Made by a program: the position numbers and the translations under genes. From JAFEDN01 sp963697455 (GTDB taxonomy: Bacteria > Pseudomonadota > Gammaproteobacteria > Coxiellales > Coxiellaceae), in NCBI GenBank assembly GCA_963697455.1, contig CAVOOI010000004.1, positions 8,648 to 72,647 of the forward strand: a stretch of 64,000 bases of DNA, written 5' to 3'. Below the pieces are notes generated by a model. It worked only from the letters and a program-made list of their open reading frames with translations, searched no databases and had not been told where the DNA came from. Positions 42,845 to 52,668 of the stretch are shown in pieces. Each line of letters opens with the position of its first letter. Positions within the stretch are counted from its first letter, which is position 1.

Positions 42845-44974
42845 CTAACTACCTCCTAAAGTCTTACCCACTGAACCCCCAGGAGGTAAGGGGGTGGTTT
42901 TTTTATTTCGACGTGTACTCATGGGAAAACCGCCAGATCCCTCAGCGCCGGAGCCCTGAGTGGACGCAGAAACTGGCGGCACAAATCCCTCTAATCGCGA
43001 AGATGATACTGTTTGAGACCGTACTCGCCTCGGAGTAGGCGCTTGGAATTGTATAGGATTATAGGCTGGAAGCGTAGGCGGCAATCCAGAACTACGATTA
43101 GACGTACTTGATGAGGAGCTTGATGAAGAAGAACTGCTGGAACTATTAAAAGAAGAATAGAGTGAGCTTGATAACGTTGAACTGGGGTTTTGGATAATAG
43201 ATTGCCTACGCACTGCTCTATCCGTCGGAATGGGCGGAGGCGTCGGCGACGCTGAAACAGAGACAGATTTCGAGCGAGAAATTGGCGTGCCTAGTAACGG
43301 CGAACTTAAAAGAGACGAACTGGAACTAGAATATGATACCGAAGCACGAGAAGACAACTCGTTGGAAACAAATCTCATACGCGGCGTCCAGGTGTTTGGG
43401 AGGGGAGGAGGCTTCCGCGGCGTTGAACTGGCGGAAAACACTGAGCTAGTAGTTGACCCATCAGGCGATGATAAACTTAAAAGCGATGGGCTGCTGGAAC
43501 TAATAGAAGAAGAGCTTGATGAAGCTGAATCAATATTTTGAAAATAAACCTTAGGTTTTTCATCCAACTCGCTCCCTAATTCTTGACCCATCTTAGTCAT
43601 CATTCTCAGATAATTGTTTAAAAAATCCACCTCAAGTTTTAACGCCACAAATTTGTTACGATCCAGATCTTTGCCTGCTCTTTTAACTATTGCTAACTCA
43701 TGATTGAGCTTAAATAGTCTTTCAGTCATTCTAATCTTTTCTTTTACAAAGGGAACCAGCTTTTCTTTTAATTTTTTATATTCTAGATTCTTAATTCCAA
43801 TTTCTAAAAATTGTATTTCTTTAGGAATACTTTCTTTATTTTTTTCCTCAGGATTGTTAAGTTTTGTTTCGAGTCCTCGCAATAGCTTTGTCATTTCATC
43901 CACTTGTCTTTGATGCGCGCCTCCGACCACTGAAGTAAACTGAGCTTCCGCATAAATTTTACCGCTGCGTTTACTACAACTTAGTTGCGAGAAATTAGCG
44001 AGAAGCGTACTGATTGCAGGCGGAAAGGTCCAACTAGCGGGAATAGTGAGTTTTAGATCTTTTACTGGACTAGGCTTAGCTGTGAATAAAAATGCCGCCA
44101 GTTTATTCAAATCCTCCTTCGTGAGGACATCGAGATTGGAATCTAAGGCACGCGCCAAACGCAATCTCAGCAATTCCCAGGTAAATAATTGATTTAAACT
44201 GGAAGTCATTTTCTCATCGGGAGATGAGGGATGGGAGAATTTGAAATGTAGAACATTCGTTAACCGCTTAATGACCTCATCCGCAAAGTCAGCCCTACTA
44301 AGTGCATATTTTTCTTCTTTAACCGTCTTTGGCTTATCTAAATTTTCAATATAATTTTGCAAAAATTGAATTTGCTTCCTTAACTCCTGCTGAAACAATT
44401 CGTCTATTTTATATTGCTTACTATTAATCTCGAAACTCAAATATTGTGCAGCAGGCACTTTTACCTCCTCAATTTCGGTAAACTGCTGGAAACTAACCCC
44501 TTCCCTAGGAACCAAAACATTGGCTATTACTTGTAAGAAATCAACCCACAACGAACCTACCTTTCTAAGCCGGTTAAGAAAATCGGCATCATCCAACTCT
44601 CCAATCTGCGGCAGCTCAATCTCTGCTGAAACAGCATATTTTTTGGAATATAATTTCTTAGCATCGTCATAGGTTACTTTAGGATATAGCCTGCTCAATC
44701 CTTGACGATCATCCCGCCGCAAACTTGACGGAAGAATATAATTAAGCCCCTCGTCTTCGAATTTAGCCCAAATAAGTCTATACAATATAGAACTGAATCC
44801 ATCCTTACGCATAAAATCAGTACTGTGCAATATATTTTTAAACTCGAATTCCAAAACTTTTTTGGCAATTATTAATTGAGGGTTAGTGCCGTGTTTATTG
44901 AGATAAAAGAAAGGTTCAAATACTCTTAATAAGACGCTAGTTACAAATTCATCTTCAGTAATCAGTTTAGTCAT
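42845..44974 (-). CDS. 709-aa orphan with long Ser/Pro-rich disordered tail, candidate effector
   Basis: AGGAGATGAGCA precedes the ATG. Residues 1-470 are predicted helical with coiled-coil-like stretches (LRGLETKLNNPEEKNKES, KLKEKLVPFVKEKIRM). From about 475 to 709 the sequence is Ser/Pro/Thr-rich (SSSSSSISSSSPSLLSLSS, a tract of about 14 Ser near 615-640) and basic, with several PPLP-like proline motifs. No signal peptide, no membrane span, no known fold. Together with the 182-aa protein it belongs to a Ser-tract class often seen in host-associated Legionellales. Likely a secreted effector, unproven. Confidence 0.62.
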   Translation of the reverse strand: MTKLITEDEFVTSVLLRVFEPFFYLNKHGTNPQLIIAKKVLEFEFKNILHSTDFMRKDGFSSILYRLIWAKFEDEGLNYILPSSLRRDDRQGLSRLYPKVTYDDAKKLYSKKYAVSAEIELPQIGELDDADFLNRLRKVGSLWVDFLQVIANVLVPREGVSFQQFTEIEEVKVPAAQYLSFEINSKQYKIDELFQQELRKQIQFLQNYIENLDKPKTVKEEKYALSRADFADEVIKRLTNVLHFKFSHPSSPDEKMTSSLNQLFTWELLRLRLARALDSNLDVLTKEDLNKLAAFLFTAKPSPVKDLKLTIPASWTFPPAISTLLANFSQLSCSKRSGKIYAEAQFTSVVGGAHQRQVDEMTKLLRGLETKLNNPEEKNKESIPKEIQFLEIGIKNLEYKKLKEKLVPFVKEKIRMTERLFKLNHELAIVKRAGKDLDRNKFVALKLEVDFLNNYLRMMTKMGQELGSELDEKPKVYFQNIDSASSSSSSISSSSPSLLSLSSPDGSTTSSVFSASSTPRKPPPLPNTWTPRMRFVSNELSSRASVSYSSSSSSLLSSPLLGTPISRSKSVSVSASPTPPPIPTDRAVRRQSIIQNPSSTLSSSLYSSFNSSSSSSSSSSSSSTSNRSSGLPPTLPAYNPIQFQAPTPRRVRSQTVSSSRLEGFVPPVSASTQGSGAEGSGGFPMSTRRNKKTTPLPPGGSVGKTLGGS

Positions 44975-45136
44975 TGCTCATCTCCTATGATCAAATATTC
45001 AATTTTTTTGTTATCTACTGCTTAAAGCGAAAAAATATCTATGGTTTATATTATGTCATATCGTTGAAGCGGGTCAAGCCCAGGACTCCCTCATCAGGAA
45101 ATGTCATGGGCTTACCCGCGCGGCTTGAGCGATAAA
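44975..45136. other. Intergenic hairpin downstream of wrbA
   Basis: About 162 bp with a long stem: GCGGGTCAAGCCCA near 45068 pairs with TGGGCTTACCCGC near 45108, with about 24 bases between. It lies after the wrbA stop and upstream of the 709-aa gene, possibly as a terminator or another palindromic repeat. Confidence 0.4.
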
Positions 45137-45775
45137 TTAGTCAGCTTTACGGCCACGCTTTAATGCTTGGGTAATTTCCGCTACATGTTTGCCTTGAAAC
45201 TGAGCCATGCTTAATTCATTTTGCGAAGGCTGACGTTTGCCGTCACTGCCTGCGAGAGTCGTTGCTCCGTATGGGGAGCCGCCGGAGATTTCACTCATAA
45301 TGGTTTGGCGTGTTTCACTGTAAGGCAAGCCCACGATGACGAAACCCAAATGCAGTAGCGTAGAGTGAAAACTGGTGATGGTAGTTTCTTGGCCACCATG
45401 CTGGGAACCGGTTGAAGCAAATACGCTGCCGACCTTGCCGACCAAGGCATTCTTCACCCATAACCCACCCGTTTGATCTAAGAAATTACGCATCTGCGCG
45501 CACATATTGCCGAAACGGGTCGGGGTACCGAAAATAATACCATCCGCTTCCGCCAGCTGTTTGGGTTCAATCACTGGAATTTGGCTAAACTTCTTCCGAA
45601 TTTCAGCAGCGCCGCTTTTTTTAAGAATTTCTTCCGACACTAATTCCGGGACTTGAAATAAAGCCACTTCCACGTCTTCCACCAGACGCGCACCGGCGGC
45701 AACCGCCTCGGCCATTTGATGGATATGATCATACATACTATAAAAAACGACTTGAATTTTAGTTTTAGACCCCAT
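45137..45775 (-). CDS. wrbA: NAD(P)H:quinone oxidoreductase WrbA
   Basis: 212 residues. VVFYSMYDHIHQMAEAVAAG (FMN-binding), FGTPTRFGNMCAQMRNFLDQTG and ASTGSQHGGQETT are the WrbA signature. Cytosolic flavodoxin-like quinone reductase that protects against oxidative stress. It is 175 bp from the rnpB 3' end, with the repeat copy between. Confidence 0.96.
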   Translation of the reverse strand: MGSKTKIQVVFYSMYDHIHQMAEAVAAGARLVEDVEVALFQVPELVSEEILKKSGAAEIRKKFSQIPVIEPKQLAEADGIIFGTPTRFGNMCAQMRNFLDQTGGLWVKNALVGKVGSVFASTGSQHGGQETTITSFHSTLLHLGFVIVGLPYSETRQTIMSEISGGSPYGATTLAGSDGKRQPSQNELSMAQFQGKHVAEITQALKRGRKAD

Positions 45776-45832
45776 TTCAAAAACCCTCCCTGACTAGAAC
45801 ATTATGAAGTACCCCATGATAGCCATTCCCTA

Positions 45833-45950
45833 CCTGATGAGGGTTGCAGGGGGAGAAGAGCGGAGCGATCTTCCCCTGCATTCCTGAATCCTGGCTTTGC
45901 CAGGATTCATGATCAAACCAGGAGCAATTTCCGCGAAGCGGGAATTGTGG
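45833..45950. repeat. Three-hairpin dispersed repeat, copy B (after rnpB)
   Basis: Same order as copy A at 24301: hairpins at 45846-45879, 45885-45909 (TGAATCCTGGC / GCCAGGATTCA, perfect) and 45924-45948. The middle hairpin differs from copy A on both arms in ways that keep pairing. The element ends one base before the rnpB 3' end. Confidence 0.8.
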
Positions 45951-46300
45951 GAGCTGGCCGGTAAGCCGGGTTCTGTCTGGAACAGTCATTAATCTGGGAT
46001 AAGCGTCGCCGCTTACCTCAAGCAGCCTACCCGAATCTATACCCGCGGGCAGCAAGCATAAGATTCCTATTTGGCCTTACTCCGAGTGGGGTTTACCCTG
46101 CCGCCACTGTTACCAGCGGCGCGGTGCGCTCTTACCGCACCATTTCACCCTTACCGAAGTTGCCTTCGGCGGTATATTTTCTGTGGCACTTTCCGTCGGC
46201 TTGCGCCGCCCAGACGTTATCTGGCACTCTGCCCTATGGAGCCCGGACTTTCCTCCGTCTTATGGGTTAAAACATAAAACAGCGACTGTTTAGCCAGCTC
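45951..46300 (-). ncRNA. rnpB: RNase P RNA (class A)
   Basis: Minus strand, 350 nt. The 5' GAGCTGGC pairs with the 3' GCCAGCTC; GAGGAAAGTCCGGGCTCC (P4 strand and CR-I), GGGCAGAGTGCCAG, and GGTAAACCCC with the far 3' ACAGAACCCGGCTTA are conserved RNase P elements. It is the catalytic part of tRNA 5' processing. Small ORFs in this span are not real. The predicted promoter is at 46307-46335. Confidence 0.95.
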
Positions 46301-46306
46301 ATATTC

Positions 46307-46335
46307 ATTTTATCGAAGTCTATTGCAAAAGTCGA
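46307..46335 (-). promoter_or_regulatory. Promoter of rnpB
   Basis: On the minus strand TCGACT (46330-46335), 17 bp, TAAAAT (46307-46312). The RNA 5' end at 46300 lies 6 bp further, the right distance for the start. Confidence 0.6.
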
Positions 46336-46415
46336 TTTAGCCAGCACACACAAACTATACCCAAAATTTTATCATTCCTCCCTTAACGGAAATAACAATG
46401 TCGAATTAGCATGGA

Positions 46416-47279
46416 TTAATAATTCTCCGATAATTTCAGAGCTAGATTGTAAACTAAATTCCTTTTAGCAGAGGTGATGCTGGCAGCTAGACTTACGGCT
46501 TGTTTAAGGGGAACTTCCGCTAATAAAATTTTTAAAATCCGTTGCAGTTCCTGGATTTTTTCATCACCCGATTCAACCGCTTCGGCCCCTTGCAGGATGA
46601 GTACAAACTCACCTTTACGCTGGTTGGGGTCATTATTCACGTATTGAGTTAATCCGGTTAAGTTATCATGCCGAATAGTTTCAAAAGTTTTGGTCAATTC
46701 CCGGGCCATCGTCGCTAACCGCTCTCCTCCGCAAATTTCAGTGAGTTGCGTGAGTAAATCAATAATCCGGTGCGGCGCTTCGTAAAAAATAATAGTTCTG
46801 GTTTCAGCAGCTAGTTCGCGAAGCCGTTGTAACCGCGCAGCGCCTTTTGCTGGTAAAAAACCTTCAAACACAAAACGCTGTGCAGGTAAACCTGAAGCGG
46901 TCAGCGCAGTAATTGCCGCACAAGCGCCGGGAATGGGCACTACGGGAATTTGCGCATGATGTAAAGCTTGAATTAACAATGAACCAGGATCACTAATCAA
47001 GGGCGTGCCCGCATCCGAAATTAGTGCCAATTGTTTTCCTGCTTGTAATTGTGGAATTAATTCTGTAATTCTTTGCCGTTCATTATGCTCATGTAACGAA
47101 ATTAGCGGCGTGTTAATCCCATAATAACTTAATAGCTGTTGACTATGCCGCGTATCTTCAGCAGCAATCAGATCAACTGTTTTTAAAATCTCTAACGCAC
47201 GCAAAGTGATATCGGCTAAATTCCCGATAGGCGTCGCTACAATAAATAAACATCCCGTCATATTTTTACCATACATCAT
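46416..47279 (-). CDS. rsmI: 16S rRNA (cytidine-1402-2'-O)-methyltransferase
   Basis: 287 residues (M1, M2 and M7 all possible). LFIVATPIGNLADITLRAL, AEDTRHS, ISDAGTPLISDPG and YEAPHRI are the RsmI signature. It methylates the ribose of C1402 in the decoding centre. The start overlaps the upstream oxidoreductase stop by 4 bp (ATGA), so it is co-translated with the icmB-hemE group. Confidence 0.96.
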   Translation of the reverse strand: MMYGKNMTGCLFIVATPIGNLADITLRALEILKTVDLIAAEDTRHSQQLLSYYGINTPLISLHEHNERQRITELIPQLQAGKQLALISDAGTPLISDPGSLLIQALHHAQIPVVPIPGACAAITALTASGLPAQRFVFEGFLPAKGAARLQRLRELAAETRTIIFYEAPHRIIDLLTQLTEICGGERLATMARELTKTFETIRHDNLTGLTQYVNNDPNQRKGEFVLILQGAEAVESGDEKIQELQRILKILLAEVPLKQAVSLAASITSAKRNLVYNLALKLSENY

Positions 47280-48439
47280 TCAGCAAATACTAAGGGCAAT
47301 TGTTTTGCCAGCGGTAATTTGTCGCGGATTTTATCGCCAGCTAATACGAAGCCGCGGAGCTGGCCTGCTTGATCATGGAATAATACGCGTAAATGATGGC
47401 CCTCGCCTTCGACATGCCATTCGCCCACTATTCCTGGGGGCACAGCGGAAAAAACCAAAGGGAGGGCCGGGGTTTTTAACACGATGGGCATAGCCGGATA
47501 ATGCACCGGCTCATGGCCGCCCGTTAAAATTTTGGCTAAGGCCCGTGCGCTTTGCAGCAAAGGCGCTACATACATTTGGACAACGCCGGCTACTTCCGCA
47601 CAATCGCCTAATGCAAAAATAGCTGGAAAATTAGTTTGCTGCCAGCGATTGACCACAATGCCGCGATTAACTTGAATACCCGCAGATTTTGCTAAGCTAA
47701 GCTGTGGGCGTAAACCCACCGCAGAAAATACGCCATCAACTAACAGTTCCTGATCATTGGATAAAGTGATTGCGACTTGTTGATTGCGACGGGCAACACT
47801 CTTGGCCACGTGACCTAACCGCCATTGGATACCTTGTTTACCCAATAAATCCTGCAGCAACTTCGCCGCCGGCTCAGGTAATAATGCTGCTAATGGATAA
47901 GGATCAGGAGCAATGATATCTATGGCGTAACCCGCGTTAATAAAATCATTAGCAAATTCACAGCCAACTAAACCCGCGCCTAAAATCGCTACATGTTTTT
48001 TGCCGCTTAACCATTGACGAAAATGCCGGTAATCGCAGAGGGTATTGACGGTTTGCACATCGGTTACCGCATCACCGGTTAATGGAGGGTGGATTATTTC
48101 AGCGCCGCACGCCATGACTAATCTGGAAAATTCTAATGAAGTTTGTTCGTTAATGATAATGTGCTGAGCGACTGGGTCGATAGCCGTCACTTTTGACCAG
48201 CACAGAATTGTCGCGGTTAATTCTTGCGCCATGACTTCGGCGCTGGCGACCATGAGTTGATCGGGTTGCTTGTGTTGAGCGAACGCTGTAGATAATAAGG
48301 GTTTGGAATAAAACCCGCCGTCATCCGCGGTGATGATGGTTAAGGGCGTTGCTGTATCTAGCTTTCGCCATTCTTTCGCCAACATATAACCGGCTAGGCC
48401 AGAACCAATAATAATCAGCGGCGCATTTGAACTATGCAT
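47276..48439 (-). CDS. FAD/NAD-binding reductase (rubredoxin reductase type)
   Basis: 387 residues from ATG 48439 (MHSSNAPLIIIGSGLAG), which overlaps the hemE stop by 8 bp; a longer frame to 48508 is inside hemE. Motifs: FAD-binding IIIGSGLAGYMLAKE near residue 10, NAD-binding VAILGAGLVGCEFAND near 150 and the ALGDCAEVAG end box. The C-terminal domain resembles rubredoxin-NAD reductases (AlkT/RubB). The partner protein is not in this window. Confidence 0.85.
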   Translation of the reverse strand: MHSSNAPLIIIGSGLAGYMLAKEWRKLDTATPLTIITADDGGFYSKPLLSTAFAQHKQPDQLMVASAEVMAQELTATILCWSKVTAIDPVAQHIIINEQTSLEFSRLVMACGAEIIHPPLTGDAVTDVQTVNTLCDYRHFRQWLSGKKHVAILGAGLVGCEFANDFINAGYAIDIIAPDPYPLAALLPEPAAKLLQDLLGKQGIQWRLGHVAKSVARRNQQVAITLSNDQELLVDGVFSAVGLRPQLSLAKSAGIQVNRGIVVNRWQQTNFPAIFALGDCAEVAGVVQMYVAPLLQSARALAKILTGGHEPVHYPAMPIVLKTPALPLVFSAVPPGIVGEWHVEGEGHHLRVLFHDQAGQLRGFVLAGDKIRDKLPLAKQLPLVFAE

Positions 48440-49469
48440 GGCGGTAATTATGAACGGCATCCACCAGCACTCGCACATTCTCGGGAGGAGTTTGCGGTAG
48501 AATACCATGACCTAAATTAAAAATATGACCGGTTCCAGGGCCGTAATCTTCACAAATTTTTTGTACGGCCCGTTGTACTAGATCAGGATCGCCCAATAAC
48601 ACACATGGGTCTAAATTGCCTTGCAAGGCTACTTTATCACCCACTTGCTGGCGCGCACGTTTGATGTCGGTCATCCAGTCTAATCCCAATGCGTCGCAGC
48701 CGCTAGCCGCCATTTTATCTAACCACTGCCCCCCACCTTTGGTGAAGAAAATAAGCGGAATGATTTGATCGTGCATGTTCCGGGTTAAACCGTGCGCAAT
48801 CTGCCGCAAATAATTTAAAGAAAAATTCTGATAATCCTCAGGTGACAATACTCCGCCCCAAGTATCGAAGACCATGACCGCTTGTACTCCGGCAGCAATT
48901 TGCGCGTTTAAATAAGCAATGGTGGTCTCAGTTAAATTTTCCAGTAGCTTATGTAAAGTGGCGGGCTCCCGGTACAGTAAAGATTTTATTACCGAGAAAT
49001 TTTTACTGCTGCCACCTTCTACCATATAAGTCGCGCAAGTCCAAGGGCTGCCTGCAAATCCAATCAGCGGGACTGATTTAGCCAAGTGTTGTTGAGTAAG
49101 CCGAATAGCTGCAAAAACCGGGCTTAATTGCTCCAGCGCGGTATGCGTTTGGAGCTGATCAATGTCACGTTGAGAACGCAGCGGATTTGGGAAATGCGGG
49201 CCATCGCCTTTTACAAATTCTACTGTCATACCCATTGCGGCTGGGACCATTAAAATATCAGAAAATAAAATCGCGGCGTCTAAATCAAATCGAGCCAAAG
49301 GTTGCAGTGTTGCTTGCGCAGCCAACTCGGGGGTGCGGCAAAATTCTATAAAATCCGAATTTTTTTCACGTAATGCGCGATACTCAGGCAGATAACGTCC
49401 CGCCTGGCGCATGAGCCATACTGGAGTTTTATCAACCGGCTCACGTAACAGCGCTTTGATCAATCTCAT
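48432..49469 (-). CDS. hemE: Uroporphyrinogen decarboxylase
   Basis: 345 residues. TPVWLMRQAGRYLPEYR, the GFAGSPWTCATYMVEGG segment and NLGHGILPQTPPENV are diagnostic. It decarboxylates uroporphyrinogen III to coproporphyrinogen III in heme synthesis. ATG overlaps the icmB stop (49466) by 4 bp. Confidence 0.97.
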   Translation of the reverse strand: MRLIKALLREPVDKTPVWLMRQAGRYLPEYRALREKNSDFIEFCRTPELAAQATLQPLARFDLDAAILFSDILMVPAAMGMTVEFVKGDGPHFPNPLRSQRDIDQLQTHTALEQLSPVFAAIRLTQQHLAKSVPLIGFAGSPWTCATYMVEGGSSKNFSVIKSLLYREPATLHKLLENLTETTIAYLNAQIAAGVQAVMVFDTWGGVLSPEDYQNFSLNYLRQIAHGLTRNMHDQIIPLIFFTKGGGQWLDKMAASGCDALGLDWMTDIKRARQQVGDKVALQGNLDPCVLLGDPDLVQRAVQKICEDYGPGTGHIFNLGHGILPQTPPENVRVLVDAVHNYRHA

Positions 49470-52400
49470 GATGGCTTTTGCTCTGCGCTATGATAGATTT
49501 TTAATAATTCTTCAATTAAGTTTTCGACTACACTGTGGCGGACTTCGTCATCAACCAATCCACCTTCTTCTTTAATTTCCGCTAAACGATCCTCAAGCAC
49601 TTTGGTAACAGTGCCATTGGGATATTGTCTAGCTAATAATTTTCTCGCTTCTCGCGGGCCAATTTGGCGATACAGACGGTTACGGACATTCACGTCTTCA
49701 GTAGTTGTATTTAAAGCCCATAATTCTACCGGCCCCAAAGTGGCCGTCAATAATTGAGTATGGGCTCCTTGCTTGGTGGAAAATTGCGCGAGAAAAGTCG
49801 CGCCACCTTCGCGGGGACCATGCACCCGGTTGCGTAACGCGACTTGCGCCGTGGAGGACAAACCAAAAATCTTTGCAGTTTTTTGCACCGCTTGTTCAGG
49901 GCCGGCTTCCATAATAAAAATAGAAGTGGCGAATTCCACCATGACCGATTCAAAATCATCTAAGGATTGCGAAATTAAAGCGACTTGCACCTTCCATTTG
50001 CGGCCTTCACGCATGTCTTGGATCACTTGATCGCGCACCGCTTGGACCTTGGCAGTCCGGTGAAATTCATCGAAGACAATGCGCTTAGGGTCTTCGCGAA
50101 TTTCTAAGATCCGCGCTCGATGATAGTCACGATAAGCTTCCGGCATATCACTGATGTTGTCTTCAGCCAAATAATAATGTCTGGCTAACACATAACGGGC
50201 CAGCATATACATCACGCCGGTTTGGCGATTCGCCGCGTCACCACCACTGCGCGCGACCTCATCTAAATCTAATGCGACCACGCGTGCTTCGCCAATATCA
50301 AACCGGGTGACTTGGGAAATAATCGGGTATTCACGCACCGCGCTGGAAATCATCCGTGAATAGGCCTGAATTAATGATTCTCCGGTCGGGGTAATGATTT
50401 TGCTATATAAATCAGTAATCGCGGGCAATCGGCAAATCGCCGCCACATCGGCTAACACCGGAGCAGCATGACGCTGGGCTAACAGGGCGTGATGGGTAAA
50501 GCCGGCGATGAATAGAGCGTCGGTCACTTCCCACCAAGTTGTCTGCGGGTCGTAAACAAAGCCAATCTCTTCTAAAACGCCATCTACTTCCTCATCGACG
50601 TTGTGAGCGTATACGTTTGGATTGCCGTCATCTGCAAATGCTTTATAAAGTTCGTTGACTAACAGTCCCGACATATCCGCTACACCATCATAAGCTTTTT
50701 CCGTACCCACAGGCGTAGCTAATAATGTGAGGAAGTTGACTAGGAAACTTCGCTCTTGGGGAGTTGGATAACGGCATCCGAGTTGCACGTCGAAAGGGTT
50801 AATCGCATAGTCGGTGCGCATTCGCAAACGATGGTAGGCAACCAAATGCTTTTGGCTGGCAGGCAGGGCGTCTTTGATCAGGGAAATCAGCCCACTACTG
50901 GAAGGACCGATGTCCACAATGGCAATGCGTGGTAACCGAGTAATACCGGGCGATAAACAAACCGCTAAATTAATAGCGTTAGACAACACTGATTTACCGG
51001 AACCGGGGCGAGCATAAAATAAATCAATCCAAGTGGTTTGATAGCGAGACCCTGGGTGATAAGGCCATGGTTTTCCATCGGGCGAACGAAATAAAATAGC
51101 GCCATGGCTCCACGGCGAGGCGGGACGAAACAGCGGCAACATGTATAACACATCTGATAACGGTGCAATCGAGGGTGTCGCCACGGAATGCGAGCTGACT
51201 CCCAGCATACTCGAGATAACGCCCTCATACGCATCACCGGAAATTTCCGATACATCGCACGAACCCCAACCCTGGATAGCTCTGGCTAACATCGAAGCCC
51301 GCGAACGTAACAACCTCACATCGCCTTCAGGTGCCCAGGTCGCGGCAGTTACTTTTAAACGCACCACGGCATCATCGGCGCTCAAATTAATATAACTCAA
51401 CAACTTCAGCGAATCGCTAATTAAACGATTTTGTCTTGAGGTCACCGTCAATACTGAAGCAATTGCGGAGCGCAGACCAGCATGGCCCAAACCATTACTT
51501 TCAATTTGAAAAGAAATACGCCAGGGAATATGGGTTTGTAAAGTCCGGGCAAATAACCGCACAAAACTCTGCACGTCTTTAGGAAACAGATCGATAAAAA
51601 CCGAGGCGTAGATACGATCGCCTACTCGAGCGGTGCGTAAATCTATATTTTCGGCATCGCGGGGTAAAATTTGCCGGGCCAGCGAAGGCCAAGTGATATC
51701 CGAAATTTCGCCATGGAGTTGCTTATATTCTTTGATGGTTATCTTATCTCCGGGCAATAAGGGACGCCAATTTCTATCGGTAAATTCAGGGTCAGCGCTG
51801 CGGCGCATCACATAGACAGCTTCATGCACTGCTAAAGTCTGGGTAATAATACCCCAGGTATTAAAATCATTTTCAACCGAACGGACAAAAGAATCATGGC
51901 TCTCGCGTAAATCAGGCACAGCGGCTAAAATATTTTGGGTCTGAAAAAAAGGCGGGATTTTATTTTTCTTAATGTCTTTGATTTTTTCTTTACCGGCGCG
52001 CTTGCTTTGTTCAGCAGTTAATGAACCCAACCGGGTCCACAATGCAATATATACTTCTTCGTGCGCGCAATAATTGCTGAGGTAATTAATTCTCTCCTCA
52101 AATAAATCATCTAACCGTAAACCTAAGCGCCGGGCGGTGTCTTCGGCGGGAGCGAGAATTTCAGAGATCTCGCCTTTGACCTCGTCTTTGTTATAGCTAA
52201 AAAATACTTGCACCAGATAGCCCGGATGCGACATAGCGGTTTGCAAGGTCTGGCGCAGTCCATCCAAGGTTCGCTCGAACTCTTCCTTGCCGATTAACAT
52301 CTGCACCCCTTCTATCCTCAAGATGGTCATGAGAGATCCATCATTGGCAACCAGAACAGTTCGGCTATCCGCCGTTTGGATTTCGCAATAGGATAAGGTT

Positions 52401-52477
52401 GTCTGCTTTAATAGCGTGCTCAACCACGCCCAAAAGGTGTTGAATGATTTAAAAAAACTGGCGAGGAATTTAAACAT
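49466..52477 (-). CDS. icmB: Dot/Icm ATPase DotO (IcmB)
   Basis: 1003 residues, close to the Legionella length. Walker A is ARPGSGKSV at about 489-497; Walker B is RIVFDEFHR near 825. VirB4-like ATPase that, with IcmJ (DotN) and DotB, forms the cytoplasmic energy module. Its first 35 codons recur at 54819-54936, 2.3 kb upstream. In Legionella icmB directly follows icmJ; here three genes separate them. hemE is coupled downstream by a 4-bp overlap. Confidence 0.96.
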   Translation of the reverse strand: MFKFLASFFKSFNTFWAWLSTLLKQTTLSYCEIQTADSRTVLVANDGSLMTILRIEGVQMLIGKEEFERTLDGLRQTLQTAMSHPGYLVQVFFSYNKDEVKGEISEILAPAEDTARRLGLRLDDLFEERINYLSNYCAHEEVYIALWTRLGSLTAEQSKRAGKEKIKDIKKNKIPPFFQTQNILAAVPDLRESHDSFVRSVENDFNTWGIITQTLAVHEAVYVMRRSADPEFTDRNWRPLLPGDKITIKEYKQLHGEISDITWPSLARQILPRDAENIDLRTARVGDRIYASVFIDLFPKDVQSFVRLFARTLQTHIPWRISFQIESNGLGHAGLRSAIASVLTVTSRQNRLISDSLKLLSYINLSADDAVVRLKVTAATWAPEGDVRLLRSRASMLARAIQGWGSCDVSEISGDAYEGVISSMLGVSSHSVATPSIAPLSDVLYMLPLFRPASPWSHGAILFRSPDGKPWPYHPGSRYQTTWIDLFYARPGSGKSVLSNAINLAVCLSPGITRLPRIAIVDIGPSSSGLISLIKDALPASQKHLVAYHRLRMRTDYAINPFDVQLGCRYPTPQERSFLVNFLTLLATPVGTEKAYDGVADMSGLLVNELYKAFADDGNPNVYAHNVDEEVDGVLEEIGFVYDPQTTWWEVTDALFIAGFTHHALLAQRHAAPVLADVAAICRLPAITDLYSKIITPTGESLIQAYSRMISSAVREYPIISQVTRFDIGEARVVALDLDEVARSGGDAANRQTGVMYMLARYVLARHYYLAEDNISDMPEAYRDYHRARILEIREDPKRIVFDEFHRTAKVQAVRDQVIQDMREGRKWKVQVALISQSLDDFESVMVEFATSIFIMEAGPEQAVQKTAKIFGLSSTAQVALRNRVHGPREGGATFLAQFSTKQGAHTQLLTATLGPVELWALNTTTEDVNVRNRLYRQIGPREARKLLARQYPNGTVTKVLEDRLAEIKEEGGLVDDEVRHSVVENLIEELLKIYHSAEQKPS

Positions 52478-52492
52478 AAGGCAAGCATTATA
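52375..52492. repeat. 118-bp direct repeat, copy in icmB
   Basis: The start of icmB and 15 bp of its leader; copy 2 at 54819-54936 differs at three bases. It marks one end of the inserted segment between icmB and icmJ. Confidence 0.9.
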
Positions 52493-52668
52493 TCGTTTAT
52501 CTGGTTAACGAACAATTGGCGGGGGCAGGTTGCTGAACACATGAGCGGCTATCAATGCGTAGAAGATTTTAATATTTAAAAATATATATTTATCAATTAC
52601 TTAGTTAATATTAAACTCTTCTGAAGGCGGTTTTATGTAGCGAGATTTCGGCTGTTGGGATGAGCGCG

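Noticed and set aside
45777..46277. ORFs of 92 and 68 aa
   Set aside because: They lie in the three-hairpin repeat and in the RNase P RNA gene.
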